Below are positions 26,777 to 36,011 of a stretch of 64,000 bases of DNA, piece by piece. Position 1 is the first letter of the stretch, and each line of letters begins with the position of its first letter. Below the pieces are notes generated by a model that saw nothing but the letters and a program-made list of their open reading frames with translations, did no database searches and was not told the DNA's origin. The DNA comes from Thalassospira lucentensis MCCC 1A00383 = DSM 14000 (GTDB lineage Bacteria > Pseudomonadota > Alphaproteobacteria > Rhodospirillales > Thalassospiraceae), in NCBI RefSeq assembly GCF_000421265.1, contig NZ_ATWN01000010.1, positions 1 through 64,000 on the forward strand, written 5' to 3'. Position numbers and translations under genes: made by a program.

Positions 26777-27808
26777 ATGAAACTCAAGGCAGCCCAGGTC
26801 GAAACCTTTCTCCGTGCGCCCGACGCCAAGGCACAGCTCGTGCTGATCTATGGCGAGGACGAAGGTCTTGTGCGCGAACGCGCAGTAAAGCTTGCCAAAA
26901 CCGTGGTCGAAGACCTCAAGGATCCTTTTCGGGTAATCGAAATGGGCAGTGCCCAGCTTAAAGAAGACAGCAGCCGCCTGCGCGACGAAGCCGCCGCCAT
27001 CAGCTTTGGCGGCGGACGCCGTGTCATCCGGCTCCGCGACATTGGCGATGCACAGGCACCGGCAATTGCCGACTTCCTCAAAGACCCTGCGGGTGACGCG
27101 CTGATCGTGATCGAAGCCGGCAGTTTACCATCCCGTTCCAAATTGCGTCAGGCGGTTGAAAAGGCCGGTAACGGCATGGCGCTGCCGTGCTATGCTGACA
27201 GCGGCCGCGACCTTGAAGGTCTGATCAGTGCGGTGATGGAGGATCACAAACTGCGCATTGACCGCGACGCCACCCGTTATCTGGTCGCCAATCTTGGTTC
27301 GGACCGCATGATATCGCGAAGCGAGCTTGAAAAACTCGCCCTTTATGCGCTCAAGGACGGTCAGGTCACACTGGCCGATGCGATGGATTGCGTTGGCGAC
27401 AGCTCAGCCCGCCACTATGACGATGTCATTCAAGCTGTTTCGCAGGGCAATGTCGTCAATCTCGACACGGCCCTCACCCGCCTCACCGAAGAAGGCCTCA
27501 ATCCGGTTGGCGCGCTTCGCATGATGCTCGGATATTTCCAGAAACTACATCTGGTTAAGGGACAGATCACCCAAGGAGCCAATACGGAACAGGCAATGAA
27601 ATCCCTGCGCCCGCCGCTGTTTTTCAAGGCCGCCGATCAGTTCCGGGCCAATCTGAACAATTGGGCCGTTCCAACCTTGCAACGCGCGCTGCAAATCCTG
27701 CTCGAGGCCGAAAAAGACTGCAAAAGTGGTCTTGCCGTTCCTGAAACCATCGCGCACCGTGCCATGATCAAAATCGCCGTCGCCCGGCAAAAGCAGGCAC
27801 GTCGCTAA
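26777..27808 (+). CDS. holA: DNA polymerase III subunit delta
   Basis: A 343-residue clamp-loader delta subunit. The N-terminal LVLIYGEDEGLVRERA is the degenerate AAA+ start typical of HolA; SFGGGRRVIRLRD and the C-terminal helical collar (EEGLNPVGALRMMLGYFQKLHLVK) also match. It opens the beta sliding clamp. It is the last gene of the DUF3576 operon and converges with parB. Confidence 0.95.
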   Translation: MKLKAAQVETFLRAPDAKAQLVLIYGEDEGLVRERAVKLAKTVVEDLKDPFRVIEMGSAQLKEDSSRLRDEAAAISFGGGRRVIRLRDIGDAQAPAIADFLKDPAGDALIVIEAGSLPSRSKLRQAVEKAGNGMALPCYADSGRDLEGLISAVMEDHKLRIDRDATRYLVANLGSDRMISRSELEKLALYALKDGQVTLADAMDCVGDSSARHYDDVIQAVSQGNVVNLDTALTRLTEEGLNPVGALRMMLGYFQKLHLVKGQITQGANTEQAMKSLRPPLFFKAADQFRANLNNWAVPTLQRALQILLEAEKDCKSGLAVPETIAHRAMIKIAVARQKQARR

Positions 27809-28005
27809 AACATCACAGGGCCGCCTCGGCAAAAGCCTGACTTAACCTGTAAATGGCATGACTCAACACCCAGGATGCGCGACAAAAAGTGCTCGGAGCG
27901 GCTGTATAGTACCGAGTCCCCGGTTTTTAAAGCCCTTCGCTTTTCGTATGAGTCTATAACCCGGTTCAAATATCGACGCTGAGACGGTATGCCGGGCTTT
28001 AAACC

Positions 28006-29358
28006 CTAAAGAATGCGCTTCACTTCAACCGTAGTCCCGTTGGCCTTGGCTCTGGCTTTATCCTGCTCTTGCTTAAGCGCCTTAAGCGCGTTCATCTTGT
28101 CGCGATCAAGATCTTGCATGCGGATTTTGCGTTCCGGCTTTTTTCCGGTGCCATCGGCCACCTCCTCCAGCGCGTCTTCGCCAACCTCTTCCTGTTCGAT
28201 CGGCGCATCCCCTTCGGGCTCATCATCCATGATCAGGTCGTCGTCAAGCACGTCCCCAGCCATGTCTTCAGTGCCGTGCACCGCATCAGCAATCGATTCG
28301 AGCTCAACCGTCAGCGCATCCTCATCATCATTTCCCGCACCGCTACCGGCTTCATCGTCTTCGATAAACATCGAGTCGAATTCGTTTTCATCAGAATCAG
28401 ACGGATCAGCACCGGAGTCGTCACCCGCCATTTCCCCCGCCTTCCCGTGGGTCAGGCGTTGTAAAATGTCGTCAAGCTGCTCAAGCGTTTCATAGCGGAT
28501 CGAAATTTTCCCCGCCGCGCCGTCAAAGTCGATATTAACCGCCAACCCCAACATGTTGCTAAGGTCGCGCTCCAAAGACACTGTATCTGGGTCTTTATCG
28601 GCAGAACGCCCCCCTGATGACTTCTTCGGACGGGCTGTTTTCCCGCCGTCGGTTTTCACCAGTTTTTCCGTCTGGCGGACGTTCAAACCTTTTTTGACAA
28701 TTTGGGTTGCCAACTCAACCGCATTCTCAGCACCCAGCAAAGCACGCGCATGACCCGCACTTAAAACCTTGTCTGACAGCATCTGCTTGATCGGTGCAGC
28801 AAGCGCCAGAAGACGCAAGCTGTTGGCAATATGGCTTCGGCTTTTGCCCAGCGCCTGACCCAGCGCTTCCTGCGTATGGGCAAACTCGCTCATCAGGCGG
28901 TTATAGCCCTCAGCTTCTTCCAGCGGCGAAAGATCCTGACGCTGCAGGTTTTCAATCAGGGCAATTTCAGCGGTTTCACGGTCATCAAAGTCGCGCACCA
29001 ATACTGGCACTTCATGCAGCTGGGCACGCTGTGCGGCGCGCCAGCGCCGTTCGCCAGCAATGATTTCATAGGTGGTTTCACCGGTTGACGACGCGCGGAC
29101 GAGAATCGGCTGGATAATACCCTTCTCGCGGATTGAGGCCGCGAGGTCATCGATTGCTTCATCGTCAAAATTACTGCGCGGCTGGAACGGCGACGGCTTC
29201 AGATCGGTAATCGCAATATGCTGCGTCGTGCCACCCGGCCCCGGGTGTGCGACCGCCGCGTCGGCATTGGCGGCAACGGCAACCCCGACATCCTCGTCTT
29301 CTTCACCCAGAAGGGCCGACAGCCCGCGACCCAACCCACGTTTTTTTGCTTCGCTCAT
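28006..29358 (-). CDS. parB: Chromosome-partitioning protein ParB with long acidic C-terminal extension
   Basis: 450 residues; usual ParB is about 280-310. Residues 1-303 are canonical: an N-terminal GLGRGLSALLG motif that engages ParA, a CTP-binding domain with GERRWRA (102-108) and ENLQR (137-141), a helix-turn-helix with SRSHIANSLRLLAL, and a dimer domain ending in YETLEQLDDILQRL. After this comes a stretch of about 100 Asp/Glu-rich residues (310-405), then a basic helix (about 407-450, rich in Lys/Arg). ParB spreads from parS sites as a CTP-dependent clamp. Four parS sites lie in this window. The start overlaps the parA stop by four bases. Confidence 0.95.
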   Translation of the reverse strand: MSEAKKRGLGRGLSALLGEEDEDVGVAVAANADAAVAHPGPGGTTQHIAITDLKPSPFQPRSNFDDEAIDDLAASIREKGIIQPILVRASSTGETTYEIIAGERRWRAAQRAQLHEVPVLVRDFDDRETAEIALIENLQRQDLSPLEEAEGYNRLMSEFAHTQEALGQALGKSRSHIANSLRLLALAAPIKQMLSDKVLSAGHARALLGAENAVELATQIVKKGLNVRQTEKLVKTDGGKTARPKKSSGGRSADKDPDTVSLERDLSNMLGLAVNIDFDGAAGKISIRYETLEQLDDILQRLTHGKAGEMAGDDSGADPSDSDENEFDSMFIEDDEAGSGAGNDDEDALTVELESIADAVHGTEDMAGDVLDDDLIMDDEPEGDAPIEQEEVGEDALEEVADGTGKKPERKIRMQDLDRDKMNALKALKQEQDKARAKANGTTVEVKRIL

Positions 29359-30182
29359 GCTTTCACCCCTTCACGTTTCAAGACTTCACTGGCGAGATTA
29401 AGATAGGCCCGTGAACCGGGGCATTTCATATCGTAAACCAGAACCGGCGTGCCGTGACTTGGAGCTTCCGATACCCGGACATTGCGCGGAATCACGGTGC
29501 GATAAACCACATCGCCAAAATAATCACGTACATCATTGGCAACCTGTGCAGACAGGTTATTACGCTTGTCATACATGGTCAGAACAATGCCCTGAATCTC
29601 AAGATCCGGGTTAAACGCCTTTTTGACCCGCTTGATCGTACGTACCAGATGACTGATGCCTTCAAGTGCAAAGAACTCACACTGCAATGGCACCAAAACT
29701 GCGTCAGACGCCACCAGTGCATTCAGGGTCAAAAGCCCCAAAGACGGCGGACAATCAATCAGCACGTAATCAACGTCATGCGGCAACCGGGCCAGTGATT
29801 CTTTAAGCTGGGTTTCGCGCCGCTCGAAATCAACCAGCTCAATCTCCGCCCCCGTCAAATCCATGCCCGCGGGCACAATGCTCAGACGCGGGATCGGCGT
29901 ATCAATCCGCGCTTCTTCAAGGGTCTTGCCGTTGATCAACACGTCATAGGAACTGATCTGACGATCCGACGGTCGCAAGCCAAGACCGGTGCTGGCATTG
30001 CCCTGCGGGTCAAGATCAACAATCAAAACCCGCTGGTTCACCGCCGCCAGGGCAGTCGCCAGATTAATCGTCGTCGTTGTCTTACCAACCCCACCCTTTT
30101 GATTGGCCACCGAAATGATGCGCGGGCGATGTCCGTCACCCTTGGCTTTGGTCGAAAGCGGCAAGTCAATTACGTCGGTCAC
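29355..30182 (-). CDS. parA: Chromosome-partitioning ATPase ParA
   Basis: A 275-residue deviant Walker A ATPase: ANQKGGVGKTTTTINLATAL near residues 26-45 with both signature lysines, Walker A' LIVDLDPQGNAS and Walker B YVLIDCPPSLGLLT. It forms a nucleoid-bound gradient that pulls ParB-parS complexes apart. It overlaps both rsmG upstream and parB downstream by four bases, so the three are a tightly coupled operon. Confidence 0.98.
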   Translation of the reverse strand: MTDVIDLPLSTKAKGDGHRPRIISVANQKGGVGKTTTTINLATALAAVNQRVLIVDLDPQGNASTGLGLRPSDRQISSYDVLINGKTLEEARIDTPIPRLSIVPAGMDLTGAEIELVDFERRETQLKESLARLPHDVDYVLIDCPPSLGLLTLNALVASDAVLVPLQCEFFALEGISHLVRTIKRVKKAFNPDLEIQGIVLTMYDKRNNLSAQVANDVRDYFGDVVYRTVIPRNVRVSEAPSHGTPVLVYDMKCPGSRAYLNLASEVLKREGVKA

Positions 30183-30814
30183 CGGCTTACTCCTTTTAAG
30201 ATCATCACAACGCCGTCCGGATCGACCAGGCTGGCATGCGTGGTTACATCAAATGTCCAACCAGCGTCGCGTGCGTCCGCCAGTTCATCCTCAAAGGCAC
30301 GTCCTTTTAGCAACACATAATGGCCACCCGGCTTCAGGTGTCTTTGGCCAAACTCCAGCAGCTTTGGCAATGGTGCGAAAGCACGTGCCGTCACCACATC
30401 GGCTTCGCACGGCTGGGCCGCTTCGATTCGCTCGCGGGCAATCTTGGTCTGCCCAAGAACACCACACACCCGTGCTGCTTCCATCAGAAAGACGGTTTTC
30501 TTGGTGTTGGATTCCATCATCGTGATATCGCCTGCCCCTAGTATGGCAAGGACAATGCCGGGGAAACCAGCGCCAGACCCAAAATCGACGATTTTACCAG
30601 TGGTCGCGACGTCCTGAAGATGCGGCCAAAGCTGCGCAGAATCCTGTAAATGACGTCCCCAAACGTCTTCTGCTGTGCTGGCGCCGACAATATTAATCCG
30701 CGGCTGCCACTTCACAACGAGGTCTGCATACTGGCTCAAGCGGTCCAATGTTTCACGTGAAACACTCAAATCGCGCTCAAACCATGTTTTTACGGGTTCG
30801 GAAATGGATTGCAT
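30179..30814 (-). CDS. rsmG: 16S rRNA m7G527 methyltransferase RsmG (GidB)
   Basis: About 211 residues from ATG 30814. The SAM-binding motif IVDFGSGAGFPGIVLAI is present, with VVTARAFAPLPKLLEF further on. It methylates G527 of 16S rRNA. Without a clear ribosome-binding site, the start is chosen by family length; a TTG at 30916 would add 34 residues not seen in relatives. Codons for VSRETL contain parS site 1 (30749-30764), as in many gidB genes. It is followed by parA with a four-base overlap. Confidence 0.94.
   Translation of the reverse strand: MQSISEPVKTWFERDLSVSRETLDRLSQYADLVVKWQPRINIVGASTAEDVWGRHLQDSAQLWPHLQDVATTGKIVDFGSGAGFPGIVLAILGAGDITMMESNTKKTVFLMEAARVCGVLGQTKIARERIEAAQPCEADVVTARAFAPLPKLLEFGQRHLKPGGHYVLLKGRAFEDELADARDAGWTFDVTTHASLVDPDGVVMILKGVSR
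30749..30764. promoter_or_regulatory. parS site 1 (inside rsmG)
   Basis: Perfect 16-bp palindrome TGTTTCACGTGAAACA, the conserved ParB binding site, within the rsmG coding sequence. Confidence 0.97.
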
Positions 30815-30918
30815 AAACGATTTATACGCCGCGTTTTCAAAACACGCCAGCTTTGACTTCACATTGACGCATCTTTTTATCTCCCAGAGCAGCGAAAATA
30901 GATCAATTTTTGCCAAAA

Positions 30919-30934
30919 TGTTTCACGTGAAACA
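30919..30934. promoter_or_regulatory. parS site 2 (upstream of rsmG)
   Basis: Perfect TGTTTCACGTGAAACA, 170 bases from site 1, in the rsmG-parA-parB leader, where it may also serve autoregulation. Confidence 0.97.
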
Positions 30935-31226
30935 TTGAAAAAGATGTTTTTCGTCAGAAAAATGCATCGGCTTACTTCCTCATGAGCCTGCGCTCGCGGG
31001 CACGCATCTGAATATCGAGACACCTACCCTTTACCTCTTGGTCGCTGGGTTGGTCGCTGGGTTGGTGATCGATTCTTGGCGTTTGGTGGCGCGGCTTGAT
31101 CTTATTGAAAGATACCTTACTTCCTTCGGATGACTTCGCCCCCTCTCCATCAAAGGTTACCCCATAAGGACGCAGATACGGCTTGGCGCTTTAGGTGTGA
31201 TGTTCGGTTGCACTGACCTAAACGAA
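30935..31226. other. Intergenic region between mnmG and rsmG
   Basis: About 290 bases without a gene, upstream of the rsmG-parAB operon. It contains a 12-base tandem repeat TTGGTCGCTGGG, two copies plus TTGGT, at 31038-31066. Nothing else is recognised. Confidence 0.5.
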
Positions 31227-31262
31227 AACAGCCCGATCGGAGTGAACCGACCGGGCTGTTGA
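31227..31262 (-). terminator. Terminator of mnmG
   Basis: AACAGCCCGgTCGG pairs with CCGAtCGGGCTGTT on the minus strand and is followed by a TTTTCGTTT run. Confidence 0.85.
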
Positions 31263-31338
31263 TCTTTGTCGATGGCGCGAATTTTGTCAGAGGCGACAGG
31301 TTGCCTCGCGCGCCTACGCATCTATCGGCCTTGAGGCT

Positions 31339-33237
31339 TTATGCGCTGCGGGCGTTTTTGACCTGATGCTTGTGACTTTTGATATGACCCAACAGGGCGG
31401 TGACCGCCGCCGGGGTTACACCGGGAATGCGCGATGCGGCACCGATGGTTTCCGGCTGAATTTCTTTCAGCTTAATGCGAATTTCCGCCGAAAGACCACC
31501 GACCTTATCGAAATCAAGACCGCGTGGCAGGCGCAATTCTTCGTCCCGGCGGAAGGCCGCAATGTCGGCCGACTGACGGTCAAGGTAGCCTTTATATTGC
31601 GCGTCAATCGCCACCTGTTCTTTGATCGCCGGATCAATCGTCGCAAGCTGCGGCCAAACCTGTGTCAGGGTATCAAAGTCGATATCAGGATAAGCCAGCA
31701 GGTCATAGGCACTGCGGCGCACGCCATCAAGATTGATTTTGATGCCAAATTTCACCAGCGTATTGGGTGTTTCGGCCAAGCTGGACACATCACTCTTAGC
31801 AGCCTGAAGGGCAGCTTTTTTATCGCCCCAAACCTGTTCTCGGGTCGATGCAACACAACCGATTTCAAGCCCGCGATCCGTCAAACGCTGATCGGCGTTA
31901 TCGGCGCGCAGCATCAACCGGTATTCGGCGCGCGAGGTAAACATGCGATAGGGTTCGCGCGTCCCCTGCGTCACCAGATCATCAATCATCACCCCGATAT
32001 AGGCGTCCGCCCGATCCAGCCGGAATTCACGTTCGCTGCCATCACATAACAGGGCAGCGTTGACCCCAGCGACAAGCCCCTGCCCGGCGGCTTCTTCATA
32101 GCCGGTCGTGCCATTGATCTGCCCGGCAAAGAACAGCCCGGCGATTTTTTTGGTTTCCAGCGTATGGCGCAATTCACGCGGATCAACGAAATCATACTCC
32201 ACGGCATAACCGGGGCGGAAGATTTCGACCTTTTCCAGACCCGGAATGGTCACCAGCATGGCGAGCTGAACGTCCTCCGGCAATGAGGTTGAAATGCCAT
32301 TCGGATAGACGGTCGGATCATCCAAGCCTTCGGGCTCAAGGAAAATCTGGTGCTGGTTTTTCTCGGCAAAACGCACGACCTTGTCTTCAATCGACGGGCA
32401 ATAGCGCGGGCCGCTGCTGTTGATCTGGCCACTATACATTGGTGCGCGGTGCAGGTTGGCACGAATGATTTCGTGGGTGGCTTCCGTCGTCCAGGTCAAA
32501 TGACACGGGATTTGCGGCACGGTGATTTCAGAAGTCAGGAAGGAAAACGGATCGGGCGGTGTGTCGCCCGGCTGTTCCTGCAGGCTGGCCCAATCAATGG
32601 TCCGGCCATCAAGGCGCGCCGGTGTTCCGGTTTTAAGACGGCCCAGTTTGAAGTCGTATTTTTCCAGCGTCTCGGAAAGCCCCATCGAAGGTGCATCACC
32701 AATGCGCCCCGCCGGCGTGGTTTTTTCACCGATATGAATAAGCCCGCGTAAGAATGTGCCGGTGGTCAGAACGACTGCGCCCGCATGATAGCTGCTGCCA
32801 TCGCCAGTGATCACACCCGCAACGCGATGGTTCTCATCAATGATCAGATCCTCAACACCGCCTTCAAGGATGGTGAGGTTTTCTTGCTCAGCCAAGATAT
32901 CCTGCACCGCCTGGCGATACAGTTTGCGGTCGGCCTGCGCACGCGGTCCGCGTACGGCCGGGCCCTTGGAACGATTGAGCATACGGAACTGAATACCAGC
33001 GCGGTCAATGGCACGTCCCATCACCCCGTCCAGCGCATCAACTTCGCGGACCATATGCCCCTTGCCCAGACCACCGATGGCCGGGTTACACGACATTTCC
33101 CCGATGCGATCGGCACGGTGCGTGACCAGTGCGGTGTTGGCCCCCATGCGGGCAGCGGCAGCCGCGGCTTCGCAACCGGCATGGCCTCCGCCAACCACAA
33201 TCACATCAAAACGGTTCTGCTGCTCAGTCTGAGACAT
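31339..33237 (-). CDS. mnmG: tRNA uridine-34 5-carboxymethylaminomethyl modification enzyme MnmG (GidA)
   Basis: 632 residues. The N-terminal FAD loop is [28 protein letters not shown], the Cys-containing [11 protein letters not shown] motif and EYDFVDP are MnmG signatures. With MnmE it forms the cmnm5 modification of wobble uridine. ATG 33237 is preferred because GAGGA sits 5 bases upstream; ATG 33249 is possible. parS site 3 lies in the short gap to mnmE. Confidence 0.97.
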   Translation of the reverse strand: MSQTEQQNRFDVIVVGGGHAGCEAAAAAARMGANTALVTHRADRIGEMSCNPAIGGLGKGHMVREVDALDGVMGRAIDRAGIQFRMLNRSKGPAVRGPRAQADRKLYRQAVQDILAEQENLTILEGGVEDLIIDENHRVAGVITGDGSSYHAGAVVLTTGTFLRGLIHIGEKTTPAGRIGDAPSMGLSETLEKYDFKLGRLKTGTPARLDGRTIDWASLQEQPGDTPPDPFSFLTSEITVPQIPCHLTWTTEATHEIIRANLHRAPMYSGQINSSGPRYCPSIEDKVVRFAEKNQHQIFLEPEGLDDPTVYPNGISTSLPEDVQLAMLVTIPGLEKVEIFRPGYAVEYDFVDPRELRHTLETKKIAGLFFAGQINGTTGYEEAAGQGLVAGVNAALLCDGSEREFRLDRADAYIGVMIDDLVTQGTREPYRMFTSRAEYRLMLRADNADQRLTDRGLEIGCVASTREQVWGDKKAALQAAKSDVSSLAETPNTLVKFGIKINLDGVRRSAYDLLAYPDIDFDTLTQVWPQLATIDPAIKEQVAIDAQYKGYLDRQSADIAAFRRDEELRLPRGLDFDKVGGLSAEIRIKLKEIQPETIGAASRIPGVTPAAVTALLGHIKSHKHQVKNARSA

Positions 33238-33328
33238 CGACTTCCTCATTCCATCCCCCGCCGTCGTTTTGCGGGATCGAACCTTTTAGGGGTTCTAAAC
33301 GTCAAACACGCGTCATCGGAACAGCCGA

Positions 33329-33344
33329 TGTTTCACGTGAAACA
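33329..33344. promoter_or_regulatory. parS site 3 (mnmE-mnmG gap)
   Basis: Perfect TGTTTCACGTGAAACA in the gap between mnmE (ends 33358) and mnmG (starts 33237). Confidence 0.97.
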
Positions 33345-33357
33345 CTTTCTGGTAATC

Positions 33358-34731
33358 CTATTTGCCGATACAGAAGTCGCCGAAAATAATATCGAGCAAG
33401 TCTTCTACATCGACACGTCCGGTAATCTTGCCGATTTCCCGCACCGCGAGGCGTACATCCTCAGCAGCAAGTTCGGCGATATCGGTCTTCATTCCGCGAT
33501 CCAGATGGTCGCTGGCACTTTCAAGTGCCCGGCGGTGCCGCAACCGTGTCAGGGGTACGGGACCGGCAAAATCGAGCCCTTCTTTTACGCGAGTCTCCAG
33601 CAGTTGCAAGAGGCTTTCCATCCCCTGCCCGGTCATGGCCGATATGGGCAAAACGGGAAGCTCCAGCTTGGCCCCGCCCGCAGACGCGCCGTTCCAGACC
33701 TTGGGAATATCGGCGCTGCCAAGATCATCGACCTTGTTGATCAGCAATATGGTACTGCCATCAATCAAACGGGCGGCTTCGGGATCAATGGTCGGCCAGT
33801 CGTCGCGGTCAATCACCACAAGGCGCAAATCGGCATTATCGGCCCGCGCCGTCGCACGGCGCACGCCTTCGGTTTCAATCACATCACCGCTTTCGCGAAG
33901 CCCGGCGGTATCAACCATGGTGACCGGGAACCCACCCAGATCAAGATGGACTTCGATCATGTCGCGCGTCGTCCCGGCAATTTCCGACACAATGGCGGCA
34001 TCGCGCTGGGCCAGGCGGTTAAGCAAGCTTGATTTCCCGGCATTGGGCGCGCCAAGGATGACAATCTGGAACCCTTCGCGCAGACGTTCCCCCCGGCGAT
34101 TATCGGCCAGATGGTTGGTCATTGCGTCGCCCACCGCAATCAAATCACCGCGCACCACCGGCACAATGCCATCGGGCAAATCTTCGTCGGGGAAATCAAT
34201 ATCGGCCTCAATATGGGCCAAGGCCTTCATCAGGCGTGCGCGCCAATCTTCATACAGCGCGCCCAACTCCCCGGCCATCTGGCGCACGGCCTGACGGCGC
34301 TGGGCGGCGGTTTCCGCATCGATCAAATCGGCAATGCCTTCGGCCGCGGTCAAATCCATCTTGCCGTTTTCAAAGGCGCGCTTGGTATACTCGCCCGGCT
34401 CGGCAATCCGCAGGCCCGGTTGGCGCGACAGGCATTCCAGCACCCCGTCAATCACGGCCCGCCCACCGTGGGTATGAAGCTCCACCACATCTTCGCCGGT
34501 AAAGCTGGCCGGACCGGCAAAATAGATCGCCACCGCATCATCAAGCCGTTCGCCGCTTTGCGGGTCGCGGATCGGCGCATAGACCGCATGGCGCGGTTTG
34601 GGCAGGTGATCACGTCCCAGCAACGCACAGAGCGTCTGGCCCGCCGCAGGACCCGAAAGACGGATGACGGCAACGCCGGCACGTCCGGCCCCGGATGACA
34701 GGGCAAAAATGGTGTTTTGGTGTGCAATCAT
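33358..34731 (-). CDS. mnmE: tRNA modification GTPase MnmE (TrmE)
   Basis: 457 residues. The N-terminal formyl-THF-binding domain starts FALSSGAGRAGVAVIRLSGP. The G domain has the P-loop GAPNAGKSSLLN, the GTTRD switch, DTAG and NKVD. The C-terminal CIGK holds the conserved Cys. It partners with MnmG. ATG 34731 starts at the conserved MIAHQNTIFAL; an ORF extension to 34788 is not conserved in character. It precedes mnmG in the usual alphaproteobacterial order. Confidence 0.97.
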   Translation of the reverse strand: MIAHQNTIFALSSGAGRAGVAVIRLSGPAAGQTLCALLGRDHLPKPRHAVYAPIRDPQSGERLDDAVAIYFAGPASFTGEDVVELHTHGGRAVIDGVLECLSRQPGLRIAEPGEYTKRAFENGKMDLTAAEGIADLIDAETAAQRRQAVRQMAGELGALYEDWRARLMKALAHIEADIDFPDEDLPDGIVPVVRGDLIAVGDAMTNHLADNRRGERLREGFQIVILGAPNAGKSSLLNRLAQRDAAIVSEIAGTTRDMIEVHLDLGGFPVTMVDTAGLRESGDVIETEGVRRATARADNADLRLVVIDRDDWPTIDPEAARLIDGSTILLINKVDDLGSADIPKVWNGASAGGAKLELPVLPISAMTGQGMESLLQLLETRVKEGLDFAGPVPLTRLRHRRALESASDHLDRGMKTDIAELAAEDVRLAVREIGKITGRVDVEDLLDIIFGDFCIGK

Positions 34732-35118
34732 CGTCTGTCCGTCGTTTTGGCTGTGGCAACCGCTGCGGCCTGCGTGATGGCATGGCAACGCGATCAGTCA
34801 ATCTGTGCTGTCGATATCGGTCAGACAGACCGAAAGGTCAACATATCGCTTTAAATACCAACAGGTCTTTAAGGCCGGAACAGAAGAATAAAAAGGATTT
34901 CCCCCGTCACCCGTCATGACCGCGAAGGCGGGTATCCAGACCGCGTTCTCATAGGCCCGAAGACAAGCGGTCGGCGCTTGCAGCACCATGGACTCCCGCC
35001 TACGCGGGAGTGACGGTTTGAGATGATGGCTGCTCAGGAGTCACGACACAGCAATCGGTGTCGGAAAATTTAGCGGTCAAAACCTTAGAAACCCGGGACC
35101 GTGACGTCGTCAGGATCG
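34732..35118. other. Intergenic region upstream of mnmE
   Basis: About 390 bases without a gene. It contains the dispersed palindromic element described at 34911-35016. The mnmE promoter should lie near 34740-34900. Confidence 0.55.
34911..35016. repeat. MITE-like palindromic element with CCCGC-type ends
   Basis: Left end CCGTCATGACCGCGAAGGCG and right end GGACTCCCGCCTACGCGGGA, followed by GTGACGG, are inverted versions of the dispersed repeat GTCAtTCCCGCGaAgGCGGG seen widely in alphaproteobacterial intergenic DNA. Each end folds into its own hairpin (e.g. TCCCGC/GCGGGA at the right). It is about 106 bases with no coding capacity. Confidence 0.6.
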
Positions 35119-35442
35119 TCATTGATCCACCGCAAGCCGCAACCGTTCGACCACCTGCCCACCGACAAGGTGGTCGTTGAGGATGGTGTCGATGTCTTCC
35201 ATGCTGTCATAGCGATACCAGATGCCTTCAGGGTAAATCACCATCACCGGCCCCAATTCGCAGCGATCAAGGCACCCGGCGGTGTTGATCCGCGTCATCG
35301 GCAGGCCCAGTTCCCTGGCCCGCACCTTCATATAATTGCGCAGTTTGGTGGCACCCTTGGAGTTGCAACATCCGCGCTCATGCCCGCTTGGGCGTTCGTT
35401 CTGACAGACAAACACATGTGCCTGATAGTAATGGTCGCTCAA
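35119..35442 (-). CDS. Thioredoxin-like [2Fe-2S] ferredoxin
   Basis: 107 residues from TTG 35442. The four cluster ligands are visible: FVCQNERPSGHERGCC at the N-terminus and NTAGCLDRCELGPVMVIYPE near residue 60. This is the thioredoxin-like 2Fe-2S family. The TTG start is supported by AAGGA eight bases upstream; no ATG is available nearby. The gene follows the DUF6489 gene with four bases between, so the pair is an operon. An electron-transfer role is inferred; the partner is unknown. Confidence 0.88.
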   Translation of the reverse strand: MSDHYYQAHVFVCQNERPSGHERGCCNSKGATKLRNYMKVRARELGLPMTRINTAGCLDRCELGPVMVIYPEGIWYRYDSMEDIDTILNDHLVGGQVVERLRLAVDQ

Positions 35443-35446
35443 CAAT

Positions 35447-35725
35447 TCAGTCCTTATCGCTTTTTTTGCCCGGTTTTCCGCCCTGCCCGGTTTGTCCGGC
35501 GGCGTTGAACTGGCCCCAGAATGCCTTTTGCATCTGATCCCAGTTCTGCATGCCCTGAGGCAGCCAGGTATTGACCATGGTTTCGGGGTCCATCGCCGCA
35601 AGATTGGCTTTCATGCGGTCTTCGATTTCTTTCATCATCGCCTGTTGCATCGGCTGAACATCTGGCAAGCCAAAGAAGGTGCGCAGTTCTTCCGGGCTGC
35701 AATCTATATCGACGGTTACTTTCAT
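35447..35725 (-). CDS. DUF6489-type small protein
   Basis: A 92-residue protein beginning MKVTVDIDCSPEELRTFFGL, followed by a helix rich in Met/Gln (DVQPMQQAMMKEIEDRMKAN) and a Gly/Lys-rich tail. This pattern matches a small alphaproteobacterial family of unknown function (DUF6489, recalled rather than searched). A GGAG ribosome site precedes the ATG. It is cotranscribed with the downstream ferredoxin. Confidence 0.75.
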   Translation of the reverse strand: MKVTVDIDCSPEELRTFFGLPDVQPMQQAMMKEIEDRMKANLAAMDPETMVNTWLPQGMQNWDQMQKAFWGQFNAAGQTGQGGKPGKKSDKD

Positions 35726-36011
35726 CGCCCCGATCTCCTTGTTCTTTTCTGTTATCTGGTCGCAATCATTATGACTTGCCCTAGCGGCATCTCAATCATA
35801 ATCGGGCATAACCGGGCATAATCAGCAAATCCGCGCCGCAAAAACCACTTTATCGGGTCACCCGACAAAGAATTACCGCCGTTGGCCTTTAAGTATGATG
35901 GTTCTACCCTTAGGATAAACACCATAACAAAGAGTTACGGATCATGAACGCCACCTGATTCGCACCTGCCCACCAAACGCCCGCCACCCGATTGGCGGCA
36001 CAGGAAATGAC

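Noticed and set aside
28013-28495. Ser-rich 160-codon open frame opposite the ParB tail
   Set aside because: Direct complement of the Asp/Glu-rich tail codons; no start signal.
32785-34032. 415-codon open frame opposite mnmE/mnmG
   Set aside because: Runs across two real minus-strand genes and the parS site; no domain, no ribosome site.
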